Positions 1 through 8,887 of a stretch of 64,000 bases of DNA are shown piece by piece. The stretch is taken from contig NZ_JBHZRJ010000001.1 in NCBI RefSeq assembly GCF_043641555.1, positions 558,001 to 622,000 on the forward strand. Reading direction: 5' to 3'. A model generated the notes under the pieces. It saw nothing but the letters and a program-made list of their open reading frames with translations, searched no databases and was not told the origin of the DNA. The stretch is from Saccharospirillum alexandrii_A. Lineage in GTDB: Bacteria; Pseudomonadota; Gammaproteobacteria; Pseudomonadales; Natronospirillaceae. Positions within the stretch are counted from its first letter, which is position 1, and every line of letters starts with the position of its first letter. Position numbers and translations under genes: made by a program.

Positions 1-331
1 AGCACTGGTAGCGGACCGTCACGGCATTGCCGCCATTCCCCCTGGTACGCGTGTTTCCACCTACGAAAATCAGGAATACCTGGACGCTGCGGAATTCGCC
101 AGCATGACGCTGACGCAAATGCGCAAAGCCAACCCGGATGATTCAACCCTGGAACCGTCGCCTTACACTGGCGTTCAGTTTGTGGCCATCCCGGGTTTCA
201 GCGGCTTTGGCACCACGGTAGGGCAGCAGATCTCCGGTGCCCTGGCGGGCAGTTCAACGGTTGATCGCGCATTGGCCAATGCCAATACCGTTGTGAACCG
301 TGAAATGCGCCGCGCTGGATATCAAGACTGA
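1..331 (+). CDS. mtlE: ABC transporter sugar/polyol-binding protein, C-terminal part
   Basis: The reading frame is open from base 2 to the TGA at 331, so only about the last 109 residues of a protein that begins before the window are seen. The stretch containing YENQEYLDAAEFASMTLTQM and the end GVQFVAIPGF...NRMRR-type tail resembles the C-terminus of family 1 extracellular solute-binding proteins for polyols (SmoE/MtlE). Such a protein would capture mannitol or sorbitol in the periplasm and deliver it to the two permeases encoded next. The substrate is inferred from the mannitol dehydrogenase and AraC-type gene downstream; the family call itself rests on the context and the C-terminal pattern, as the ligand-binding lobes are outside the window. 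Confidence 0.75.
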   Translation, partial: ALVADRHGIAAIPPGTRVSTYENQEYLDAAEFASMTLTQMRKANPDDSTLEPSPYTGVQFVAIPGFSGFGTTVGQQISGALAGSSTVDRALANANTVVNREMRRAGYQD

Positions 332-352
332 ACCGGCAGTAGCGACTAAATT
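331..352. terminator. Hairpin after the binding-protein gene
   Basis: ACCGGCA and its complement TTGCCGGT flank about 10 bases directly after the stop codon. There is no good T-run, so it is more likely an mRNA-stabilising or attenuating hairpin between binding-protein and permease genes than a strong terminator. This placement is common in binding-protein operons. Confidence 0.35.
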
Positions 353-382
353 GCCGGTATTCGAATTGTTGTCCAGAGCGAG

Positions 383-494
383 CAGCGGATGCCGGTGACG
401 CCTCTGCAGGGAAGTCCGCAACATGGATGTTGCGGCCTAGGCCCCATGGAAGGGTTCACGCCGACCCTGCAGAGGCGTTACCGGTAGCCGCTGC
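383..494 (+). repeat. Intergenic imperfect palindrome, copy A of four
   Basis: About 29-bp imperfect inverted ends (from CAGCGGATGCCGGTGACGCC at 383; its complement ends near 494) enclose an inner palindrome CCGCAACATGGATGTTGCGG and the core CTAGGCCCCATGGAAGGG. The same core occurs at 36642-36754 (opposite orientation), 58994-59100 (same orientation) and 62666-62779 (opposite). It lies between the binding-protein gene and the first permease gene, so if the operon is transcribed through it, it would form a long RNA hairpin. Confidence 0.8.
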
Positions 495-584
495 GGACCA
501 AAGCCAACTAAGTGAACTCCGGCTCTTGATTGATGAGTGCCGCCCGAAAAGGCGGCCAGGCCTTAACGTGGACGTACCCTAGTC

Positions 585-1463
585 ATGTCTCAGCTTTCTA
601 GAAATGCCCGAGCGGCACGCTTTCTGGTTGCACCCTCGGTACTGCTCTTGCTGGCATGGATGACTGTGCCACTGGCAATGACGCTCTATTACTCGACGGT
701 CAATTTCAATTTAACGATCCCGGGTTTGCGCAACTTCGTCGGTTTCGAAAACTACATCTTCTTCTTTACCGACCCCAGTTTCTTCGCCGGCATGTCCAAT
801 ACCCTGGTGCTGGTGGGTTCTACCCTGTTGATTACCGTCGTGCTTGGCACACTCATCGCGGTGCTGATCGACAACCCCTTTCCGGGCCGAAGCCTGGTGC
901 GAATTTTACTAATTTCACCGTTTTTCATTATGCCAACGGTGAATGCCCTGATCTGGAAAAACCTGCTGATGAACCCGGTCAGCGGCTTCTTTGCCTTTTT
1001 GTCAAAAACGTTTGGCATGACTCCGATCGACTGGTTCACCGACGTGCCCATGTTGGCGATCATTCTGATCGTTTCCTGGCAATGGCTGCCCTTTGCGATT
1101 CTGATTCTGATGACGGCGATGCAATCGCTCGATCAGGAACAGCTTGAAGCCGCACGTATGGACGGTGCTGGCCCCGTGGCTATTTTCCGGCACATCACAC
1201 TGCCGCACCTGGCACGACCGCTGGCGGTGGTGGTGATGATCGAAACCATTTTCCTGTTATCCATATTCGCCGAAATTTTTACGACCACCGGCGGTGGCCC
1301 TGGCACCCAGACCACCAACCTGGCGTATCTGATTTATTCCCAGGCACTGCTTCAGTACGACGTTGGCATGGCCTCGGCAGGCGGCATTGTCGCCGTGGTA
1401 CTGGCCAATATCGTGGCGATTTTTCTGATTCGCATTGTCGGCAAATCGCTGGCCGGGGAATAG
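585..1463 (+). CDS. mtlF: Polyol ABC transporter permease (MtlF/SmoF type)
   Basis: 292 residues, a typical length for MalF-like permeases of the CUT1 carbohydrate family. The first hydrophobic segment lies near residues 13-35 and about six are visible. The EAA loop that contacts the ATPase is present (EAARMDGAGPVAIFRHITLP, about residues 188-207). With the next gene it would form the membrane channel of the importer fed by the upstream binding protein. The ATG has only a weak ribosome site. A 9-bp gap to the second permease gene indicates one operon. Mannitol or sorbitol as substrate is inferred from context. The gene for the ATPase is not found between here and the dehydrogenase. Confidence 0.88.
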   Translation: MSQLSRNARAARFLVAPSVLLLLAWMTVPLAMTLYYSTVNFNLTIPGLRNFVGFENYIFFFTDPSFFAGMSNTLVLVGSTLLITVVLGTLIAVLIDNPFPGRSLVRILLISPFFIMPTVNALIWKNLLMNPVSGFFAFLSKTFGMTPIDWFTDVPMLAIILIVSWQWLPFAILILMTAMQSLDQEQLEAARMDGAGPVAIFRHITLPHLARPLAVVVMIETIFLLSIFAEIFTTTGGGPGTQTTNLAYLIYSQALLQYDVGMASAGGIVAVVLANIVAIFLIRIVGKSLAGE

Positions 1464-1472
1464 GAGTTCGAG

Positions 1473-2303
1473 ATGAAATTACATACTGAAAAAGTGGTTA
1501 AACTAACGGTGGTAACCATCGTCTCCTGGTTGGTTGCGGCGCTGATCTTCTTCCCAATTTTCTGGATGATACTGACCAGCTTCAAAACCGAATTGAACGC
1601 CTTTTCCTCGCCGCCCAGTCTGTTTTTCTGGCCAACGCTGGAGAATTACTTGGTGGTGTTTGAGCGCAGCGATTATCTGCGTTATGCCTTCAACTCGGTG
1701 GTCATAAGTGTTGTCTCGTCCATTCTGGCGATGGTCATCGGTATTCCGGCGGCCTATTCCATGGCGTTCTTCCCCACCAAACGAACCCAGGGCGTCTTGC
1801 TGTGGATGCTGTCGACCAAGATGCTGCCGCCGGTGGGTGTGCTGGTGCCGATCTATCTGCTGGCACGGGATACCTCGTTGCTCGATACCCGCACCGGTCT
1901 GGTCATTATTTACACCCTGATCAACCTGCCCATCGTTATCTGGATGATTTACACCTACTTCAAGGATGTGCCCAAAGACATTCTCGAAGCTTGCCGGATG
2001 GACGGCGCCAGCCTGTGGCAGGAGATTCGCCATGTGCTGATTCCGATCACCATGGGTGGCCTGTCATCCACCTTTTTATTGTCGCTGATTCTGAGCTGGA
2101 ACGAGGCGTTCTGGTCATTGAACCTGACCGCGTCGCAAGCCGCGCCGCTTACTGCTCTGATCGCCTCCTACTCCAGCCCTGAAGGGTTGTTTTGGGCCAA
2201 GTTGTCAGCGGCTTCAACCCTGGCGGTTGCGCCCATTCTGGTGTTCGGCTGGATCAGTCAGAAACAACTTGTTCGTGGTTTGACCTTTGGTGCTGTTAAG
2301 TAG
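1473..2303 (+). CDS. mtlG: Polyol ABC transporter permease (MtlG/SmoG type)
   Basis: 276 residues, MalG-like second permease of the same importer. It has an N-terminal membrane segment near residues 12-35 and the EAA motif EACRMDGASLWQEIRHVLIP near residues 170-189. A GGAGTTCGAG ribosome site precedes the ATG, 9 bp after the mtlF stop. A strong terminator follows the stop codon, which closes this transcription unit before the dehydrogenase gene. In Pseudomonas and Rhodobacter polyol operons an ATPase gene (mtlK/smoK) follows this gene; here it is absent, so the importer must use an ATPase encoded upstream of the window or elsewhere. Confidence 0.88.
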   Translation: MKLHTEKVVKLTVVTIVSWLVAALIFFPIFWMILTSFKTELNAFSSPPSLFFWPTLENYLVVFERSDYLRYAFNSVVISVVSSILAMVIGIPAAYSMAFFPTKRTQGVLLWMLSTKMLPPVGVLVPIYLLARDTSLLDTRTGLVIIYTLINLPIVIWMIYTYFKDVPKDILEACRMDGASLWQEIRHVLIPITMGGLSSTFLLSLILSWNEAFWSLNLTASQAAPLTALIASYSSPEGLFWAKLSAASTLAVAPILVFGWISQKQLVRGLTFGAVK

Positions 2304-2318
2304 TGTGGGTCCTCGTTA

Positions 2319-2344
2319 ACGGAGCCTTCGGGCTCCGTCTTTTT
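2319..2344 (+). terminator. Rho-independent terminator after mtlG
   Basis: An 8-bp stem ACGGAGCC / GGCTCCGT with a TTCG tetraloop, followed by CTTTTT. Textbook intrinsic terminator. Confidence 0.9.
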
Positions 2345-2397
2345 CCAGATCAGTTGCAACCCGTCGGTTCACCGGCGGGTGATTAAGGAGTTTTTTC

Positions 2398-3888
2398 GTG
2401 TCGCAATCGAATGTCCTGGCTATCGCGGATTTGACGGCAGAGACTTGCCCGCCAGCGCTTCACTGGCCCGCTTTTAATCGTTCTGATGTGGTGCCCGGTA
2501 TCGCCCATATTGGTGTTGGTGGTTTTCACCGTGCGCACCAGGCGCTCTACCTGGATGACTACATGACGCGTACGGGCGAGTTGAACTGGGGCATCTGCGG
2601 CATTGGCATTCGCCCGGCCGATAAAGGCTTTCTGGATACCCTGGCCCGTCAGCACGGGCTGTATACGCTGACAGAGAAAGATGATGACGTCATTCGCGAC
2701 CGGGTGATCGGCTCGCTGACCGACGTATTGTTTGCACCGGACGATCCGCAGCGGGTTGTAGACACTCTGGCGCAGCCAGCCATCCGCATCATCAGCACCA
2801 CCATCACCGAAGGCGGATATTTGTACGACTTCGAACAGCAGCGGTTCTTTCACGATCACCCCGATGTTCAACACGATCTGAGCAACCGGGATCAGCCGAA
2901 AACCATTTACGGTTACTTGTGGCAGGCGCTCGAAGCACGCTCGAAACGGGGCGCTGACGGTGCAGTAACACTGCTGTCGTGCGATAACGTGCCGCACAAT
3001 GGCGATGTGTTTCGCAAAGCATTGCTCAGCTTTCTTGAACAGGCTGACGCAACGCTCTGCGACTGGGTCAGGGCGCAGGTGTCGTTTCCGAACTCGATGG
3101 TCGATCGCATTACGCCGGCGCCCGGCGTGGCTGACCAGCAGGCCGTGCTTGAGCGCCATGGCGTTGTCGACCCCTGTGCTGTGGGCGCCGAAACCTTTAT
3201 TCAGTGGGTGATTGAAGATGACTTCAAAGCCGGTCGCCCGGCCCTGGAACAGGTTGGTGTGCAGTTCACGGCCGACGTATCGCCTTATGAAACGGCCAAA
3301 TTGCGGCTGTTGAATGGCAGCCATCTGATGATGGGGTTTATTGGGTATCTGGCGGGCTACACCCGGGTGGACCATGCCATCAAAGACCCGGCCATCCTGC
3401 AGCTGGTTAACGATTATATGACGCTGGATGCAGCCCCAACCCTGACCCCAATCGCCGACATGCCGCTGGATGACTATCAGCTCCAATTGATCGAGCGGTT
3501 TGGTAACTCGAAAATTGCCGACCAGCAACAGCGTATCTGTTCCGATGGCTATTCCAAGCTGAAGAATTATCTGATGCCGGTGCTCGGGGATGTCATGACA
3601 ACCGGTGGTGACACCCGTCGTCTCAGTTTGCTGTTTGCCAGCTTTTTGAAGTATCTGGACGGCGTTAACGATGCAGGCGAACCGATGCCGATCATCGAAT
3701 TCAATCTCAGTGAGGCGCAACGCGAGGCCAGCTCGGCAGATCGTCTGTCGTTGCTGAAAGTGGATGCCCTGTTCGGCGAGCGCCCCGACGATAACCGCAC
3801 CCGCTTTCTGGAAGATGTAGCCAGCCACCTGGCAGGCATTCGTGCCCGAGGTGCTTACGTCTACTTACAGCGGATGATGCAGGGGTAG
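2398..3888 (+). CDS. mtlK: Mannitol 2-dehydrogenase (long-chain polyol dehydrogenase)
   Basis: 496 residues, the usual size of the mannitol dehydrogenase/fructuronate reductase family; oxidises D-mannitol to D-fructose with NAD in the cytoplasm. The GVGGFHRAHQALYLDDYM segment (about residues 37-54) is the family's nucleotide-binding start, and TAKLRLLNGSHLMMGFIGYL (about 299-318) carries the signature with the catalytic lysine. The GTG start at 2398 is preceded by AAGGAG. It follows the permease terminator by about 50 bp and so may have its own promoter. The symbol follows Rhodobacter usage (Pseudomonas calls the same enzyme MtlD). Fructuronate reductase or arabinitol dehydrogenase are alternatives, but the transporter context favours mannitol. 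A long antisense reading frame here is a codon-bias shadow. Confidence 0.9.
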   Translation: MSQSNVLAIADLTAETCPPALHWPAFNRSDVVPGIAHIGVGGFHRAHQALYLDDYMTRTGELNWGICGIGIRPADKGFLDTLARQHGLYTLTEKDDDVIRDRVIGSLTDVLFAPDDPQRVVDTLAQPAIRIISTTITEGGYLYDFEQQRFFHDHPDVQHDLSNRDQPKTIYGYLWQALEARSKRGADGAVTLLSCDNVPHNGDVFRKALLSFLEQADATLCDWVRAQVSFPNSMVDRITPAPGVADQQAVLERHGVVDPCAVGAETFIQWVIEDDFKAGRPALEQVGVQFTADVSPYETAKLRLLNGSHLMMGFIGYLAGYTRVDHAIKDPAILQLVNDYMTLDAAPTLTPIADMPLDDYQLQLIERFGNSKIADQQQRICSDGYSKLKNYLMPVLGDVMTTGGDTRRLSLLFASFLKYLDGVNDAGEPMPIIEFNLSEAQREASSADRLSLLKVDALFGERPDDNRTRFLEDVASHLAGIRARGAYVYLQRMMQG

Positions 3889-3960
3889 CGCAGTTACCGC
3901 ACAGCAGGGTGGCTATTTTGGGGTTGGAGGGTATCCTGTGCAGGCGACTGGAGGAACTGT

Positions 3961-4854
3961 ATGAGTGCAATCAAACCGGAATACGAAGCCGTTTATGAAG
4001 CTCAAAATAGCTTTCGGTATCTGGCGCACGGTGCCGACAGTTCTCTGGTGCGCTGGCATTACCACAACGAATACGAACTGCACCTCATTCTGACCACCCA
4101 CGGCAATGCCTTCATTGGCGATTACGTCGGCCCTTTTACGCCCGGTTCGGTGTTTTTGTGCGGGCCCTACCTGCCGCATAACTGGGTCTCGCTGGGTGAC
4201 TTTCAAACCGGTATTCGCGACCGGGTGATCAACTTCTCCGATGAGCGTATTCAATCGCTGATTCAGATTCTGCCGGAAATGAAGTCGCTGCAAACCATGC
4301 TGGCCGACTCGCGCTACGGCATCGAATTCTCCAAGGAAGCCAGCGCCCGGGTGATGGATGAATTTGCCACCATCGCTGGCCTTAAAGGCCCGGCCCGGGT
4401 GCTGTCTTTCCTGAACATCATGTCGGAACTGGCGCAGTCGCAGGATTATTGGCCGCTGTCGAGCCGCTCGTTCGAGGAAGAGTCGGACTCGTTGATGGAG
4501 GGTCGGGTCAATACCGTGGTCAACTACATCATCCACAATTGCACCCGGGAACTGAGCCTCGAAGAAGTGGCCGGTGTGCTCGGCCTGGCGCCGACCTTCT
4601 TTTCACGCTGGTTCAAAAAGGCCACCGGATACCGCTACATCGACTTTCTGACCCGCTTGCGCATCAGCCGCGCTTGCGAGCATCTGGAAGTGACCGATCG
4701 CCCCATCACCGAAATATGCTTCGACGCCGGCTTTGCCAACGTGGCCAACTTCAACCGGCACTTCCTCAAAATAAAGGGTATGACACCCCGACAGTACCGG
4801 GAGTCGATCGAGATTCGCGGGCGAACCATGAAAAAGGTGGTCTTACAGCGTTAG
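3961..4854 (+). CDS. mtlR: AraC-family regulator of polyol use (MtlR-like)
   Basis: 297 residues with an N-terminal cupin-like sensing domain (RWHYHNEYELHLIL near residue 31; PGSVFLCGPYLPHNW near 61) and a C-terminal AraC/XylS double helix-turn-helix (about residues 185-290; ICFDAGFANVANFNRHF is the second helix-turn-helix). The length and position next to mannitol transport and dehydrogenase genes match MtlR, the mannitol-responsive activator of pseudomonads. It likely activates the upstream transport and dehydrogenase genes. The ATG at 3961 has GGAGGAACTGT before it (a good ribosome site at 3950-3955). Confidence 0.85.
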   Translation: MSAIKPEYEAVYEAQNSFRYLAHGADSSLVRWHYHNEYELHLILTTHGNAFIGDYVGPFTPGSVFLCGPYLPHNWVSLGDFQTGIRDRVINFSDERIQSLIQILPEMKSLQTMLADSRYGIEFSKEASARVMDEFATIAGLKGPARVLSFLNIMSELAQSQDYWPLSSRSFEEESDSLMEGRVNTVVNYIIHNCTRELSLEEVAGVLGLAPTFFSRWFKKATGYRYIDFLTRLRISRACEHLEVTDRPITEICFDAGFANVANFNRHFLKIKGMTPRQYRESIEIRGRTMKKVVLQR

Positions 4855-4946
4855 TCTTGATCCGGCACCCACTTAGTGGGTATAAAGGGCGTCAGCGGGG
4901 AAGAAAACCCCTACCGAACCACCCGGATGTGAAGGATCATAACGCC

Positions 4947-5636
4947 ATGCCGATCATCGCCATTGGCGGCGGTGAACTGAAGGATCAGGAAACCCTCTTG
5001 CTCGATCAGTTCATCGTCAAGCAAACCCAGAAAGCCCAGCCCCGCGCTCTGTTTATACCCACCGCCAGCGGCGATGCACCGGGCTACATTGAAGCCTTCG
5101 ATCAAATTTACGGGCTCTTGCTCGGGTGCGACACCCGGGCACTGTGCCTGAGCCGGGCGCCTTCTCCGTCGGCCATTGCCGACCTGGTTGGCTGGGCCGA
5201 TCTGATTTATGTGGGCGGCGGGGATACCCGTTCCATGATGGACCAGTGGCGGGCGCACGGGCTTGACCGCCTGCTGATCGAAGCCGAGACCAGCGGCAAG
5301 GTGCTGTGTGGCCTCAGTGCGGGCGCGATATGCTGGTTCGACGTCGGGTTCAGTGATTCCAATCGCTTCGACTCGCGCGGCGACTGGGCCTATACCCGGG
5401 TCGAGGGGCTGGGGCTGTTGCCCGGCATGCTCTGCCCACATCTCGACAGCGAGCAACGCGCCTTGCCATTGATGCAGGATTTACTGGCCAACCCGGTGCA
5501 GACGCTGGCGCTGACAGACGGTGCCGCCGTCGTGGTCAGTGACGGGCAACTGTCGATACTGGAGGGGAAGGACCGCGCCGCGGTCTATCGCATCACGCCC
5601 GCTACCGAGGGGCTGAACTGGAGCCAGCTTCGCTGA
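4947..5636 (+). CDS. Peptidase S51 (dipeptidase E-like) family protein
   Basis: 229 residues from the ATG at 4947, chosen because GAAGGA lies at 4931-4936 and the family's opening MPIIAIGGGELK starts there; the frame is open further upstream only as overlap with the regulator gene. The nucleophile segment GLSAGAICWF (about residues 114-123) gives the serine of the class I glutamine-amidotransferase-like fold, and CPHLDSE (about 163-169) supplies the expected histidine. YVGGGDTRSMMDQW (about 89-102) is typical of this group. Members cleave Asp-X dipeptides or related peptides in the cytoplasm. Substrate is not deducible. It may be cotranscribed with mtlR but looks functionally unrelated. Confidence 0.85.
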   Translation: MPIIAIGGGELKDQETLLLDQFIVKQTQKAQPRALFIPTASGDAPGYIEAFDQIYGLLLGCDTRALCLSRAPSPSAIADLVGWADLIYVGGGDTRSMMDQWRAHGLDRLLIEAETSGKVLCGLSAGAICWFDVGFSDSNRFDSRGDWAYTRVEGLGLLPGMLCPHLDSEQRALPLMQDLLANPVQTLALTDGAAVVVSDGQLSILEGKDRAAVYRITPATEGLNWSQLR

Positions 5637-5739
5637 CAGTCGCGAACCCGGCCACAGGCTGGCCATCACTGTAAAAAAACACCGGAAACCCGCTGTTTGA
5701 GTCGCCAAACCGTGACCGGGTCGACTATAGTGAAAGGCC

Positions 5740-6552
5740 ATGGTAATTAAATGGCTGTGCATCATGCAGTGTGTTTCCCAATTGCGACGTTGGTGCCACC
5801 GGCAACTCCGGTTCCTCACGCAAAATCCGTTTGAAGCGTTGCGTTGCGTTCGTCGCGCTCGTGGTTCGGGCAGGCGGCCAACAGCCAGCCTGGCGTTGCT
5901 GGCCCTCATTCTGGGCGCGGCGGCTTCCGCTGCTGCCACCACCTTACCTCCGCTGCAGTTAGTTGATCAGGCCGGGCAACCCGTGAGCGACGCTGTGGCA
6001 CGCATTGAGCAGTCACAAACCTCCGCTGCCCAGGAAGGCCCGGCGGTCGCGGTGATGGATCAGGTTGAACTGAGCTTCAGCCCCAAGGTCATTGCCATCA
6101 GCACCGGAACCCGGGTGCAGTTTCCCAACAGCGATGAGACCCGCCACCATGTCTATTCATTTTCGCCCGCTAAAACCTTCGAGCTGCGGCTGTTTCGCGG
6201 TAACGAAGCGCCACCGGTCGAGTTTGACCAGGCCGGCCTGGTGGTCATCGGTTGCAACATTCACGATGCCATGGTCGGCTATATCTATGTTACCAATGGC
6301 CAGGTGTATGGCGTGACCGATGCCGACGGTGGCCTGATGCTGCCCACCTTCACAGCGCCCGAGTCAGCTGAACTGCTCATCTGGCACCCAGATATGGACG
6401 ACCCGCTGGCAGTGCCGCTGGCCGGGCTTGATACGTCCGGAGACCTTCTGCGAATTGAGCTGCCCATGACCCAGAGCCAGCCAGAGCCTGCATCAGGTGC
6501 GGCCGGCGGGTTGCGCAACCGACTGCAACAATACAAGTCCAATGACGATTAG
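5740..6552 (+). CDS. Secreted cupredoxin-like protein (methylamine-utilisation-like)
   Basis: 270 residues from the ATG at 5740. A hydrophobic signal segment (SLALLALILGAAASAAA, residues 50-66) sits unusually far in, so the real start may be later (ATG at 5764 or a TTG/GTG near 5850). The mature part is a cupredoxin fold: HHVYSFS (H136/H137), GCNIHDAMVGYI (C172, H175, M178) supply the His-Cys-His-Met ligand set of a type 1 copper site. Homologous proteins are often labelled methylamine utilisation protein, but no amine dehydrogenase genes are nearby. The stop overlaps the start of the GGDEF/EAL gene by 11 bp, so the two are translationally coupled; an electron-transfer or copper/redox-sensing role for that partner is my inference. 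Confidence 0.8.
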   Translation: MVIKWLCIMQCVSQLRRWCHRQLRFLTQNPFEALRCVRRARGSGRRPTASLALLALILGAAASAAATTLPPLQLVDQAGQPVSDAVARIEQSQTSAAQEGPAVAVMDQVELSFSPKVIAISTGTRVQFPNSDETRHHVYSFSPAKTFELRLFRGNEAPPVEFDQAGLVVIGCNIHDAMVGYIYVTNGQVYGVTDADGGLMLPTFTAPESAELLIWHPDMDDPLAVPLAGLDTSGDLLRIELPMTQSQPEPASGAAGGLRNRLQQYKSNDD

Positions 6553-8887
6553 CTTTCGAACCCGGTTGCTGCTGATTTTTACCGCCGTACTGGCTGTCAC
6601 CCTCACCGCGACTACGTTGTCTGCTTTGCGGGCAACGGATGCCAATACCCGGGCGAACGCGACGCGTGAGCTGGCGGTGGCCGAGCGCGTGTTTCAGACC
6701 CTGCTCGATGAAAACAGCCGCGAACTGACCGACAGAACCACCTTGCTGGCGGAGGATTTCGGCTTCCGTGAGGCCATTGCCACTAACGAAGAAGACACCA
6801 TCATCAGCGTGCTGGCCAACCACGGTGATCGCATTGGTGCCGATCTGATCATGCTGATGTCGCCGCAGGGCGAAGTGTTGATCAGCACCCACGACATTGG
6901 CGCCGACCTTGGCCGGGTGCGTGCGGGCCTTGGCAATCAGGCATCGGCGTTTTCACTGTTAACCCTGAGCGAGCATCAGCCCTATCAGATGGTGATGGTG
7001 CCGGTGGATGCGCCCCAGCGGGTCGCCTGGGTGGGCATGGGGTTCCTGCTGGACAACGATCTGCTGAGCCGGTTTCGCGACATTACCAGCGCCAATGTCA
7101 CCCTCATTTACCGCGAACGGGAAACGGGCAGCAACTCGGACATACAAACGCTGAGCACTTTGCCTACTCAGCCTCTGGCTAATGTTGACTTGCTCGGCCC
7201 TTACGATGAGGTACTCAGTGAGGCATCCCGGGAGTTGCGTGAACAGGGCCTGCTAAGTCGCTACACAACCCTGCTCGATCAACCGCCCGTGCACCTGGGT
7301 GCCTTGCTGACGGTGTCGCTGGCCGACGCGGTAGCGGCCAATACCCGGCTGCGTACTCAAATGCTGCTAATCGCCCTGGCGGCGCTGGTGGCCGCTGCCG
7401 TTGTCACTCTGTTCATAGCCCGTGGTATTACCCGGCCGATTGACACCCTGGTGGCCGCCGCCAGACGCATTGCCAGCGGTGACTACCAGCACAGCGTGTC
7501 ACTGAAAAACACCAATGAGTTCGGCGTGCTTGGGCAAACCCTCAACACCATGCAGAACGATATCCAGCAACGTGAGCGGCATATTTTTTACCAGGCCCGG
7601 CACGACCTGAAAACAGGCCTGCCCAATCTGGAACAAATGGCGCAGCGCTTTGCCGAGTTGACGCCGGACGATCAGCACCCGCTGGTGGTTGTGCTGGTGC
7701 GCCTGGAGAACGTCAGTGCGCTCAGCGATGTCTATGGCCTCGCCTTTACCGACGAGATCGTGCGACTGGCCGCCGAGCGTCTGGTGCACCGTTTGAGGCC
7801 CGGCGACATTGTGGGCCGGGTAGGCGCCAATGAGTTTCTGGTGTTGGCCGATGCGCAGCTTGCCGGGGAGTGTGATCAGGCATTGGCGGGGTATCTGGCG
7901 GTGTTTGACCAGGCCATTGAACACCAGGACATCGATGTGTTGCTCGATGTTCGCATGGGCCAGGTGATGTGCCCCGAACAGGCCAGCAATTTTGAAGATG
8001 CCTTGCGTCGTGCCAACATCGCCGTCGGTGATGCCAGAGTGCATGGCCAGGCGCTAGAGCGGTATCAAATCGGGCGCGATGAGTCACACCTGCGGCAATT
8101 AACTGTCACCAATCGGTTGCAGCACGCCATCGAACACGGGGGTTTCGAGCTTCTGTTTCAACCGCAATACGACCTGCGCAACCGCCGCATTCATTCAGCC
8201 GAGGCGCTGTTACGCTGGCACGACGATCAGTTGGGCCGAATGTTTCCGGATGAGTTCATTCCGCTGGCGGAGCAGTCGGGTGATATCACCCAGATTACTG
8301 AATGGGTTGTCACCGAGGCCATTGCCCGCATGACCGCCTGGCGAGAAGAGGGGTATGACCTTGGCGTCAGTATAAACCTTTCGGCCCGGGATATTCTCAA
8401 CAGCCACTTTATCGACCGGGTGATCGAGCGAACCGCGCACGCGGGCTTTGAGCGCAAACACCTGATGCTGGAAATTACCGAAAGTGCCATGGTGACCGAT
8501 ACAGAGCTGGCTCTGGCTCACCTGAAACGCCTCTATGATGCGGGTTTTGACCTGGCGATGGACGACTTCGGCACTGGCTATTCGTCGCTGGCGCAACTGA
8601 AAACCATGCCGATACACGAACTCAAGATCGACAAGTCCTTTGTGTTGAAGCTCGATGAAGATCAGGATGACCAGAACATCGTGCGCTCTACCATTGAGAT
8701 GGCACATCACCTGGGGCTGACCGTTATTGCCGAAGGCGTCGAAAACCAGGCCGCACTCAAATTGCTGGAACAGATGGGGTGCGATGCCATTCAGGGCTAT
8801 TACCTGAGCAAGCCGATGGCGATTGCCGATCTGAAAGCCTGGCTGGCCGCCTTTAATGAAACCACTCTGGAGTCTAGTTATGGTTAA
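6542..8887 (+). CDS. Membrane-bound GGDEF/EAL cyclic-di-GMP phosphodiesterase
   Basis: 781 residues from ATG 6542 (the frame continues 15 codons upstream, but MTISFRTRLLLIFTAVLAV begins the first membrane segment). Order: membrane segment about 8-28; extracytoplasmic sensor about 30-270; second membrane segment about 275-297; HAMP about 298-345; GGDEF about 360-515; EAL about 525-775. The GGDEF motif reads GANEF (near residue 427), so cyclase activity is doubtful. EAL motifs are intact: EALLRW (near 552), DDFGTGYSSL (near 673), DKSF and EGVEN. It should degrade c-di-GMP in response to a periplasmic signal. It overlaps the cupredoxin gene and the DUF3034 gene (8 bp), so the four genes probably form one operon. 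Confidence 0.92.
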   Translation: MTISFRTRLLLIFTAVLAVTLTATTLSALRATDANTRANATRELAVAERVFQTLLDENSRELTDRTTLLAEDFGFREAIATNEEDTIISVLANHGDRIGADLIMLMSPQGEVLISTHDIGADLGRVRAGLGNQASAFSLLTLSEHQPYQMVMVPVDAPQRVAWVGMGFLLDNDLLSRFRDITSANVTLIYRERETGSNSDIQTLSTLPTQPLANVDLLGPYDEVLSEASRELREQGLLSRYTTLLDQPPVHLGALLTVSLADAVAANTRLRTQMLLIALAALVAAAVVTLFIARGITRPIDTLVAAARRIASGDYQHSVSLKNTNEFGVLGQTLNTMQNDIQQRERHIFYQARHDLKTGLPNLEQMAQRFAELTPDDQHPLVVVLVRLENVSALSDVYGLAFTDEIVRLAAERLVHRLRPGDIVGRVGANEFLVLADAQLAGECDQALAGYLAVFDQAIEHQDIDVLLDVRMGQVMCPEQASNFEDALRRANIAVGDARVHGQALERYQIGRDESHLRQLTVTNRLQHAIEHGGFELLFQPQYDLRNRRIHSAEALLRWHDDQLGRMFPDEFIPLAEQSGDITQITEWVVTEAIARMTAWREEGYDLGVSINLSARDILNSHFIDRVIERTAHAGFERKHLMLEITESAMVTDTELALAHLKRLYDAGFDLAMDDFGTGYSSLAQLKTMPIHELKIDKSFVLKLDEDQDDQNIVRSTIEMAHHLGLTVIAEGVENQAALKLLEQMGCDAIQGYYLSKPMAIADLKAWLAAFNETTLESSYG

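Noticed and set aside
2383..3828. Long antisense frame (481 codons) opposite the mannitol dehydrogenase gene
   Set aside because: Codon-bias shadow: low-complexity His/Gln/Arg-rich translation, no ribosome site, and the plus-strand gene has clear family motifs.
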